Shown in pieces: positions 1 to 6,471 of a DNA stretch of 64,000 bases. Source of the stretch: Avipropionibacterium sp050157065 (GTDB lineage Bacteria > Actinomycetota > Actinomycetes > Propionibacteriales > Propionibacteriaceae). The notes beneath the pieces are model-generated. The model was not told the origin of the DNA. It worked only from the letters and a program-made list of their open reading frames with translations, and did not search any database. A program made the translations under genes and the position numbers. The DNA lies in assembly GCA_050157065.1 (NCBI GenBank), contig CP189573.1; one strand, 5' to 3'. The stretch's first letter is position 1, and each line of letters begins with the position of its first letter.

Positions 1-2
1 CC

Positions 3-410
3 TTCAACACCGACGACTACGTCCTGCGTGCGCTGCGCAAGCAGGCACAGGGATTCCTGCTGAAGGACGCCGACCCGCCCGAGATCGTGGCGGCGATCAA
101 GGCCGTCCACCGAGGCGACCCGGCGCTGTCACCGGCCGTCACCGCGACCGTGATCGCCGCCGCCACCGACAACGCGAAGGCGGTGTCGACGGCCAAGAAG
201 GAGTTGGCCCAGCAGCTGACCGGCCGCGAACGTGAGGTGGCGGTGCTGATGGCGCGCGGCCTCACCAACGCCGAGATCGGATCCCGGTTGTTCCTGAGCC
301 TGGCAACGGTGAAGGCCAACCTGTCACGGATCTTCACCAAGCTCGACGTGGACAACCGGGTCTCGGCCGCGATGGCGATCCGCGACGCCGGACTGCTGGA
401 CGGGAACTGA
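3..410 (+). CDS. Response regulator, NarL/LuxR family (partial, C-terminal part)
   Basis: The gene enters from the left edge; the reading frame is open from base 3 to the TGA at 408-410, leaving 135 residues. The first part is the end of a receiver domain, with the GFLLKD motif holding the conserved lysine of the phospho-acceptor domain. It is followed by a linker and a LuxR-type helix-turn-helix (LTGREREVAVLMARGLTN, then IGSRLFLSLATVKANLSRI). This is the usual build of a two-component response regulator that binds DNA as a dimer after phosphorylation. The partner kinase and the regulon are not in view. A role with the nar genes 12 kb away would be a guess. Confidence 0.93.
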   Translation, partial: FNTDDYVLRALRKQAQGFLLKDADPPEIVAAIKAVHRGDPALSPAVTATVIAAATDNAKAVSTAKKELAQQLTGREREVAVLMARGLTNAEIGSRLFLSLATVKANLSRIFTKLDVDNRVSAAMAIRDAGLLDGN

Positions 411-444
411 CCCCCGACGGCGCGGACGGGGCCGGCGGGGGTCA
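408..444. terminator. Possible bidirectional terminator between convergent genes
   Basis: The stop codon region TGACCCCC (408-415) can pair with GGGGGTCA (437-444) across a GC-rich 21-base loop. It sits between two genes that end facing each other. There is no T-run, so this is only a candidate. Confidence 0.3.
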
Positions 445-461
445 GCCGTACCGATCGCGGC

Positions 462-1631
462 TCAGCGCCCCCGGCCGTACCCGGAGTCGATCAACGCCCG
501 TGCCGTACGGAGGCTGTGGCCGGCTTCCCCGTGGTACCAGGGCAACGCACCCCAACCGTTGGCGGAGAACTTCTCCTTGCAGGTCTGCAACAAGCGGACC
601 GCGTTCTCGGGCTCCCGCATCAGCACCGCGGCGTAGGCCATCTCGGTGTGCGGGAAGCTGTTGTCGATCTCGTTGTACATCCACCGTGGACACGCGTCGG
701 TGAAGGCCTGCCACGCCAGCTGGGACATCCGGTCCTGCGGCTTCACCACGTCCAGCTGGACCTGCCAGTACTGACACCAGGCATCGGGCATGAAGGTCTC
801 GTGCGGCTCGGACTCCTTGAGCAGTGTCTGGCCGTGGCCCCAGGCCCAGTTCTTGCGCTCCTCGTGCCACAGGACGTCGACGATCGCCTGTCGGGTCTGT
901 TCGGCCTTCTGCGCGTAGAACTGCCCTTCCTGGCCTCGTCCGGCGCGGCGCATCAACCACGCCAGCTTCCGCAGTCCCCGGACCACCACACCGTTGTCCT
1001 GGACGTACTTCATCTTGAGCACCGGCCGGGCCCAGCACAGGTGGTCGGGCTCGCGTACGCCCCACTGCGCCTCGGTGGTCGCCCGGGCCATCAAGGCGTA
1101 CTTGTCGAGGTTCTCCATGATCAGGTGCTGCAGGTCCCGGTCCCCGGTCCGAAAGGCATCGTGGGCGGTGATCATCGGCACCGTCGTCTGGGCATCGGTC
1201 GCCGGCGTCTCGCCGGTGTTGGTCTCCTCGCCGGTCGCTTCGTCGTAGTGCCAGATGCTCGTGGTGCCGGGGACGCCGTACGGGTCCTCGGCGGCGGTGT
1301 TCAGGTGGTCCAGCTGCCACGAGATGTAGCCGCCGAGGACCTCGCGGCTGCGGGCGGTGTTGGCCGCGGCGAGGCCTTGGGTGGCCCAGTTCGAGAAGTA
1401 CGGCTGCAGGTTGTGGTCGTACGGGCCGCGCAACGCCCCGGACGGCAGCTGCTTGCCGGCGATGTAGTCGACCTGCTCCTCGATGAACTCGTCGAGGTCC
1501 AGGTCGGGTACGGCGGCCCGAGCCCGGGTGGGGGTCGCCGCAACCCCCAGCGCGCCGGCCGTCACACCGGCGGCGGTGATTCCGAGAAGTTGGCGCCGCG
1601 AGGTCACGGGCGAGGTGGTTCGAGTGGTCAT
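462..1631 (-). CDS. Tat-exported putative glycoside hydrolase with an (alpha/alpha) barrel-like fold
   Basis: 389 residues. The start at 1631 is chosen because a strong ribosome site (GAGGGAG) lies about 7 bases upstream and the protein then begins with a twin-arginine signal (SRRQLLGITAAG, then AGALGVAATPTRARA). The mature part is rich in Trp, Tyr, His and paired acidic residues (WHYDEATGEE, WALPWYHGEAGHS-like stretches) in a helical repeat pattern like six-hairpin glycosidases. I cannot assign a numbered GH family. An upstream promoter and LacI-type operator (1666-1712) suggest sugar-induced expression. It is a single-gene unit between a response regulator and hspR. Substrate unknown. Confidence 0.6.
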   Translation of the reverse strand: MTTRTTSPVTSRRQLLGITAAGVTAGALGVAATPTRARAAVPDLDLDEFIEEQVDYIAGKQLPSGALRGPYDHNLQPYFSNWATQGLAAANTARSREVLGGYISWQLDHLNTAAEDPYGVPGTTSIWHYDEATGEETNTGETPATDAQTTVPMITAHDAFRTGDRDLQHLIMENLDKYALMARATTEAQWGVREPDHLCWARPVLKMKYVQDNGVVVRGLRKLAWLMRRAGRGQEGQFYAQKAEQTRQAIVDVLWHEERKNWAWGHGQTLLKESEPHETFMPDAWCQYWQVQLDVVKPQDRMSQLAWQAFTDACPRWMYNEIDNSFPHTEMAYAAVLMREPENAVRLLQTCKEKFSANGWGALPWYHGEAGHSLRTARALIDSGYGRGR

Positions 1632-1665
1632 GGGGACTCCCTCTCGTCTGGGCGGCACGCCTGCG

Positions 1666-1679
1666 TGCAACCGGTTACG
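1666..1679. promoter_or_regulatory. LacI-family operator upstream of the Tat glycosidase
   Basis: TGCAACCGGTTACG matches the LacI/GalR-type palindrome TGNAANCGNTTNCA at all defined positions but the last. It lies just downstream of the predicted -10 box of the gene starting at 1631, where a bound repressor would block transcription. Confidence 0.6.
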
Positions 1680-1682
1680 TAG

Positions 1683-1712
1683 AAGGTAAGGGCATTCCGT
1701 CTTCGACGTCAA
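1683..1712 (-). promoter_or_regulatory. Predicted sigma70-type promoter of the Tat glycosidase
   Basis: Read on the minus strand: TTGACG (1712-1707), an 18-base spacer, then TACCTT (1688-1683). The operator at 1679-1666 follows directly. Confidence 0.45.
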
Positions 1713-1763
1713 CAACGCCCCGGAGGCCTGCGGTGCCTCAGGGTGACCCGGGCGGGCGGTGAC

Positions 1764-2198
1764 TCAGGCGGGCGGCAGGGCGCGCGGGAGTTGCCGTACC
1801 AGGTGGCGGCCGAGTTGGACGCGACCGTCGGTGTCGGCGGTGAACGTCCGGCTCCGGGGGTCGGTCCGGGCGGCCTGCAGCAGCATGGTCAGGTCGTCGG
1901 CCTGACGCCGGAGCCGCTCGATCTCGGCCTCCATGGCGAGGATCCGCTTGATCCCCTCGAGGTTGATGCCCTCGTCCTGGCTGAGGTGCTGCACCAGCCG
2001 GAGGCGCTGGACGTCGCGTGGTGAGTAGCGCCGACCGCGGCCCCGGGTGCGGCGGGCGGTGACGATACCGAGCCGGTCGTAGGTCCGCAGGGTCTGCGGA
2101 TGCATCCCCGCCAACTGCGCGGCGACGGAGATCACGAAGATCGCCGCGTCGGGATCCAACGGTTCGGGGAGGTGGGCTGAGGAGGCGATGGTGATCAC
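1764..2198 (-). CDS. hspR: HspR, MerR-family heat-shock repressor
   Basis: 144 residues. A MerR-type winged helix runs from about residue 22 to 90 (VAAQLAGMHPQTLRTYDRLG, then GRGRRYSPRDVQRL and the HspR signature HLSQDEGIN). A coiled-coil dimerisation helix follows (AMEAEIERLRRQADDL). HspR binds HAIR boxes and, in other actinobacteria, needs DnaK as co-repressor. It is the last gene of dnaK-grpE-dnaJ-hspR, 34 bases after dnaJ, and three HAIR boxes lie upstream of dnaK, so it should repress its own operon. Odd: the AGGAGG ribosome site lies one base from the GTG start at 2198, much closer than normal, which may limit translation. Confidence 0.95.
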   Translation of the reverse strand: MITIASSAHLPEPLDPDAAIFVISVAAQLAGMHPQTLRTYDRLGIVTARRTRGRGRRYSPRDVQRLRLVQHLSQDEGINLEGIKRILAMEAEIERLRRQADDLTMLLQAARTDPRSRTFTADTDGRVQLGRHLVRQLPRALPPA

Positions 2199-2232
2199 AC
2201 CTCCTTCGGCTGCGGCGTGACGGTGACCATGA

Positions 2233-3387
2233 TCAACGAGCCCTGGCCATCAGCTCCGAGCGCGGGTTGGCCTCACCACTGGCGCGCGCGAACTGCTGCA
2301 ACGCCGTACGGGCCTCCTCGTCGATCTCGCCCGGCACGCTGATCTCGACGGTCGCCAACAGGTCTCCCCTGGTCCCGTCACTGCGTTGCACACCACGGCC
2401 GCGGACCCGCAGCACCCGGCCGTTCGGGGTGCCCGGCGCGACCTTGACCCGGACCGGCATCCCACCGAGGGTGGGCACGTCGATCTCGGCGCCCAGCACC
2501 GCCTCGGCGTAGGTCACCGGCACGGTCACGGTGAGGTTGTGGTCCTTGCGACCGAACACCGGGTGCGGGGTCACGTGCACCAGCACGTACAGGTCGCCGG
2601 CGGCTCCGCCGTTCTCACCCGCCCCACCACGGCCCTTCAACCTGATCTTGGCGCCGTCGTTCACCCCAGCAGGGATCCGGACGTTCATCTGCTTGGTCGA
2701 CCTGCCGCGCCCCGAGCCGTTGCAGACCGGGCACGGATCCTCGACGACCATGCCGCGCCCACGGCAGTCGTGGCACGGTTCGGTGACCGCGAAGGCACCA
2801 CCGGCGGTCGACGTGGTGGCCATGCCACTGCCCTCACAGGTGGGGCAGACCTTGGGCAGGCTGCCGGCCCGCGCCCCCGTACCGCGACAGGCGTCGCAGG
2901 CCGCGTCGGAGACCATCTGCATCGCCACGGTGACGCCGTCGGCCGCGTCGGAGAAGCTGATCGTCACCTCACCCTCGACATCGCTGCCGCGTCGGGGGCC
3001 ACGCGTGGCCCCACGGCGACCCGTCTGGGAGAAGATGCCCCCGAAGATGTCACCGACACCACCCTGGGCGCCGCCCTGGGCGTTGCGGAACAGGTCCTCC
3101 ATCGACGGACCGGCACCACCCTGACCGGCACGGGGGAACCGGAAGCCGCCGCCGAACAGGCTGCGCTCCTCGTCGTACCGCTTCCGCTTGGTCGGGTCCG
3201 ACAGCACGTTGTGTGCCTCGGAGACCTGCTTGAAACGCTTCTCCGCCTCGGGATTCCCGGGATTCTGGTCCGGATGGTTCTCCCGGGCCAGCTTGCGGTA
3301 CGCCTTCTTGATCTCCTCGGCACTGGCGTCCTTGGAGACACCCAACACCTTGTAGTAGTCCTTCTCGAGCCAGTCCTTGGTGCTCAT
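2233..3387 (-). CDS. dnaJ: Chaperone DnaJ (Hsp40)
   Basis: 384 residues, beginning MSTKDWLEKDYYKVLG. The start at 3387 is supported by a GGGAGGG ribosome site; an upstream in-frame extension lacks one. The J domain carries the HPD motif (RENHPDQNPG). A Gly/Phe-rich stretch follows (FGGGFRFPRAGQGGAG), then four CxxCxGxG zinc repeats (CDACRGTG, CPTCEGSG, CHDCRGRG, CPVCNGSG) and the substrate-binding C-terminal domains. It delivers clients to DnaK and stimulates its ATPase in the cytoplasm. It is third in the dnaK operon, after a 111-base gap with two hairpins. This is the DnaJ1 type linked to dnaK in actinobacteria. Confidence 0.97.
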   Translation of the reverse strand: MSTKDWLEKDYYKVLGVSKDASAEEIKKAYRKLARENHPDQNPGNPEAEKRFKQVSEAHNVLSDPTKRKRYDEERSLFGGGFRFPRAGQGGAGPSMEDLFRNAQGGAQGGVGDIFGGIFSQTGRRGATRGPRRGSDVEGEVTISFSDAADGVTVAMQMVSDAACDACRGTGARAGSLPKVCPTCEGSGMATTSTAGGAFAVTEPCHDCRGRGMVVEDPCPVCNGSGRGRSTKQMNVRIPAGVNDGAKIRLKGRGGAGENGGAAGDLYVLVHVTPHPVFGRKDHNLTVTVPVTYAEAVLGAEIDVPTLGGMPVRVKVAPGTPNGRVLRVRGRGVQRSDGTRGDLLATVEISVPGEIDEEARTALQQFARASGEANPRSELMARAR

Positions 3388-3414
3388 CCGGTGCCTCCCT
3401 CCCGTGGTTCCCGC

Positions 3415-3472
3415 GCCGGCCGGTGTCGCCACCGGCCGGCCGGGTCGTCCATGATCACCCGACGGTGATCAT
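3415..3472 (-). other. Two perfect hairpins in the grpE-dnaJ spacer
   Basis: GCCGGCCGGTG (3415-3425) pairs with CACCGGCCGGC (3430-3440) around TCGC, and ATGATCACC (3451-3459) pairs with GGTGATCAT (3464-3472) around CGAC. Neither is followed by a T-run on the transcribed strand. They could stop part of the transcripts, mark an RNase cut or shield mRNA ends between grpE and dnaJ. Confidence 0.6.
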
Positions 3473-3498
3473 CACTGCCATTCTCGTTCCTGCCCAGC

Positions 3499-4314
3499 TC
3501 ACTCGTCGCCGGCCGGGTCGGCCGCGGCCGACCCGTCGACGTCGGTGCCATTCTCCGTGGTCGATCCAACCCCGTCCGTGGCCGACCCACCGCCGTCGCC
3601 CTGCGACGCCGGTGGTACGGCTTCGGGCGCGCCGACCGCGACCCGAGCGGGGCGGATCACCCGGTCGCCGACCTTGTAGCCGACCTGGAACACCTGGGCA
3701 CAGACCGGGTGCTCCTCGCCCGGATCGGACAGCTGCATCAGTGCGTCGTGCAACTGCGGATCGAACGGGTCACCGACCTCACCGAAGGCCGCCAGGCCGT
3801 GGCGTCGGGTGACCTTCTCGATCCCCTCGGCCACGCCCCCGAAACCACCGGTGAGCTCGTCGTGCTGCCGCGCCGCGTCGATCACGTCGAGCACCGGCAG
3901 CAACTCCGCCAGCACCGTGGTGATCGTCGACACCCGAGAGGTCTCCCGCTCGCGGTCGACCCGCCGCTTGTAGTTGACGTACTCGGCCTGGAGCCGTTGC
4001 AGGTCGTCGGTCCGTTCGGCCACCTGGGCCTTCAGGTCCTCGATGGTCACGTCCCGTGGGTCGAGGTCGGCCTCGGTCTCCGTGGCATCCGCAGCCGGGG
4101 TCGTGTTCGGGGCCACCTGCTCGGAGGCCTCGGAGCCCGCCACCGGGCCGGAGCCCGATGTCGGTCCCGGCTCGGCCGTCGGCCCGGGGTCGGCCGCTGC
4201 TGCAGCCTCCCCCGCGGGCTTGCGGACCTCGTACGTCTCCGGATCGATCCGACGCCGATCGCGGATCGTGGGACGCTCCTGTGGCTCCTGGTCCGACCGA
4301 TTGGGGTCGGTCAC
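3499..4314 (-). CDS. grpE: GrpE, nucleotide exchange factor for DnaK
   Basis: 271 residues, longer than the usual 180-220 because of acidic, low-complexity ends (Ala/Pro/Glu-rich N-terminal 90 residues and a Gly/Ser/Asp-rich C-terminus). The core has the long dimeric helix (QVAERTDDLQRLQAEYVNYK) and the beta domain ending VQVGYKVGDRVIRPARV-like, as in GrpE (QVFQVGYKVGDRVIRPA). GrpE opens the DnaK nucleotide site and releases ADP. The ATG overlaps the dnaK stop by four bases (ATGA), so the two are translationally coupled. Confidence 0.96.
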   Translation of the reverse strand: MTDPNRSDQEPQERPTIRDRRRIDPETYEVRKPAGEAAAAADPGPTAEPGPTSGSGPVAGSEASEQVAPNTTPAADATETEADLDPRDVTIEDLKAQVAERTDDLQRLQAEYVNYKRRVDRERETSRVSTITTVLAELLPVLDVIDAARQHDELTGGFGGVAEGIEKVTRRHGLAAFGEVGDPFDPQLHDALMQLSDPGEEHPVCAQVFQVGYKVGDRVIRPARVAVGAPEAVPPASQGDGGGSATDGVGSTTENGTDVDGSAAADPAGDE

Positions 4315-6200
4315 TTCTGATCACCCTCCGGCTTCTCGTCGTCCACGATCTCGGCGTCGACCACGTCCTCGTCGGCACCATCGGTCGAGGCACCCTCACC
4401 CGAGGCGGACTCGGAGTCGGTCGCCCCGTCGGCGCCCGCCTCGGCGGCCTGCCCCTCGGCCTGGGCGGCGGCGTACATCGCCTGGCCCAGCGCGGCCGAC
4501 GTGGTGTTGAGCTTCTCGACGCCGGCCTTGACCGCCTCGTCGTCGTCGCCGGCGAGGGCTTCCTTGAGCTCGGCCAGGGCCTCGTTCACCGGGGCCTTGA
4601 CGTCCTCGGTGATCTTGTCCTCGTTCTCGCTCAGCAACTTCTCGGTGCGGAACACCAAGGAGTCGGCCTCGTTGCGGGTCTCGACGGCCTCACGACGCCG
4701 CTTGTCCTCCTCGGCATGTGCCTCGGCGTCCTTCATCATCTTGTCGATCTCGTCCTTGCCCAGCGCGGATCCACCGGTGACAGCCATCGACTGCTCCTTG
4801 CCGGTGGCCATGTCCTTGGCGTGCACGTGGACGATGCCGTTGGCGTCGATGTCGAAGGCGACCTCGACCTGCGGGACGCCCCGCGGCGCCGGCGGCAGGC
4901 CGGTCAGCTCGAAGTTGCCGAGCGACTTGTTGTCGCGGGCGAAGTCACGCTCGCCCTGGTACACCTGGATCATCACCGACGGCTGGTTGTCCTCGGCCGT
5001 GGTGAAGATCTCGGAACGGCGAGTCGGGATCGTGGTGTTGCGCTCGATGATCTTGGTCATCACGCCACCCTTGGTCTCGATGCCGAGGCTCAGCGGGGTG
5101 ACGTCGAGCAACAGCACGTCCTTGACCTCACCCTTGAGCACACCGGCCTGCAGGCTGGCGCCCAGGGCGACGACCTCATCGGGGTTCACGCCCTTGTGCG
5201 GCTCCTTGCCACCGGTCAGCTCCTTGACGAGTTCGGTGACAGCCGGCATCCGGGTCGAGCCGCCGACCATGATCACGTGCTCGATGCTGTCGACCGAGAT
5301 CCCGGCGTCGGAGATCACCGCGTTGAACGGCGAGCGGCACCGGTCGAGCAGGTCGGAGGTCATCCGCTGGAACTCCGCACGGGTCAGCTTCTCCTCCAGG
5401 TGGAGGGGGCCGGCGTCACCGAGGGTGATGTAGGGCAGGTTGATCGAGGTCTCACTGGCGCTCGACAGCTCGATCTTCGCCTTCTCCGCGGCCTCCTGCA
5501 GCCGCTGGCGGGCGATCTTGTCCTGGCTCAGGTCGGTGCCGTTCTTGTTCTTGAACTGCTTCACCAGCCAGTCGACGATCCGCTCGTCCCAGTCGTCGCC
5601 ACCGAGCTTGTTGTCGCCCTTGGTGGCCTTGACCTCGAAGACGCCGTCGCCGATCTCCAGCAGCGACACGTCGAAGGTGCCGCCACCGAGGTCGAAGACG
5701 AGGATGGTCTGGTCGGTCTCGGACTTGTCGAGGCCGTACGCCAGCGCGGCGGCGGTGGGCTCGTTGATGATCCGGTCGACCTTGAGGCCCGCGACCTCAC
5801 CGGCCTCCTTGGTGGCCTGCCGCTCGGCATCGGAGAAGTACGCCGGGACGGTGATCACGGCGTTGGTGACCTCCTCACCGAGGTAGGCCTCGGCGTCGCG
5901 CTTCAGCTTCTGCAGCACGAAGGCGCTGATCTGCTGGGGACGGTAGTCCTTGTCGTCGATGTTGACCTTCCAGTCGGTGCCCATGTGGCGCTTCACCGAA
6001 CGGATGGTGCGGTCGACGTTGGTGACGGCCTGGCGCTTGGCGACCTCACCGACCAGCACCTCACCGCCCTTGGCGAAGGCCACGACCGACGGCGTCGTCC
6101 GGGCGCCCTCGGCGTTGGGGATGACGGTGGGTTCGCCACCTTCGAGCACTGCGACGACCGAGTTCGTCGTCCCGAGGTCGATGCCGACTGCACGAGCCAT
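4311..6200 (-). CDS. dnaK: Molecular chaperone DnaK (Hsp70)
   Basis: 629 residues. The nucleotide-binding domain opens with AVGIDLGTTNSVVAVLEGG and has the phosphate loop VFDLGGGTFDVSLLEIGDG and the adenosine motif IMVGGSTRMPAVTELV. The substrate-binding domain (DVTPLSLGIETKGGVMTK) and helical lid follow, ending in an acidic tail (EGDQK). A GGAGGAAC ribosome site precedes the ATG. First gene of the heat-shock operon; expression is predicted to be held down by HspR at the HAIR boxes upstream. It uses ATP to bind and release unfolded proteins. Confidence 0.98.
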   Translation of the reverse strand: MARAVGIDLGTTNSVVAVLEGGEPTVIPNAEGARTTPSVVAFAKGGEVLVGEVAKRQAVTNVDRTIRSVKRHMGTDWKVNIDDKDYRPQQISAFVLQKLKRDAEAYLGEEVTNAVITVPAYFSDAERQATKEAGEVAGLKVDRIINEPTAAALAYGLDKSETDQTILVFDLGGGTFDVSLLEIGDGVFEVKATKGDNKLGGDDWDERIVDWLVKQFKNKNGTDLSQDKIARQRLQEAAEKAKIELSSASETSINLPYITLGDAGPLHLEEKLTRAEFQRMTSDLLDRCRSPFNAVISDAGISVDSIEHVIMVGGSTRMPAVTELVKELTGGKEPHKGVNPDEVVALGASLQAGVLKGEVKDVLLLDVTPLSLGIETKGGVMTKIIERNTTIPTRRSEIFTTAEDNQPSVMIQVYQGERDFARDNKSLGNFELTGLPPAPRGVPQVEVAFDIDANGIVHVHAKDMATGKEQSMAVTGGSALGKDEIDKMMKDAEAHAEEDKRRREAVETRNEADSLVFRTEKLLSENEDKITEDVKAPVNEALAELKEALAGDDDEAVKAGVEKLNTTSAALGQAMYAAAQAEGQAAEAGADGATDSESASGEGASTDGADEDVVDAEIVDDEKPEGDQK

Positions 6201-6300
6201 AGTTCTGTTCCTCCATTGGTTGTGACGCCGTTCGGCGCCGATCGTTCGTCTTGCCTGTCTGCTACTGGTCGTTCACGTTCGTCGTCGTCGAGCGAGCCAC

Positions 6301-6321
6301 GTTGAGTGAGCCACGCTCAAT
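6301..6321. promoter_or_regulatory. HAIR box 1 (HspR operator)
   Basis: GTTGAGT-N7-GCTCAAT, against the HAIR consensus CTTGAGT-N7-ACTCAAG. Half-site matches are 6/7 and 5/7. It lies 100 bases upstream of the dnaK start. Confidence 0.85.
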
Positions 6322-6328
6322 CTCTCAC

Positions 6329-6349
6329 ATTGAGTCCAACGCGCTCAAT
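6329..6349. promoter_or_regulatory. HAIR box 2 (HspR operator)
   Basis: ATTGAGT-N7-GCTCAAT. Its centre is 28 bases from HAIR box 1, so the two lie on nearly the same DNA face. It overlaps the edge of the predicted dnaK -10 box. Confidence 0.85.
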
Positions 6350-6376
6350 GATGCCTCATATTCCGTCGGGACGCAA
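6348..6376 (-). promoter_or_regulatory. Candidate dnaK promoter
   Basis: On the minus strand TTGCGT (6376-6371), a 17-base spacer and CATCAT (6353-6348). The start point would fall in HAIR box 2, a position that fits repression by HspR. The boxes are imperfect. Confidence 0.4.
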
Positions 6377-6379
6377 ATA

Positions 6380-6400
6380 GTTGAGTGAGGTCGACTCAAC
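6380..6400. promoter_or_regulatory. HAIR box 3 (HspR operator)
   Basis: GTTGAGT-N7-ACTCAAC, the most symmetrical of the three boxes (6/7 in both halves). It lies upstream of the dnaK promoter candidate and 72 bases before the divergent helicase gene, so it may act on either gene. Confidence 0.88.
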
Positions 6401-6471
6401 TTCGGTCGCGAGTCCGGGGTCGGCTGGAGGCTCCGCCGCCCGCGCGAGCGCACGGCGAACGAGAAGGCACA

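Noticed and set aside
4056..6305. A 749-codon open frame opposite dnaK
   Set aside because: Antisense shadow of dnaK in GC-rich DNA.
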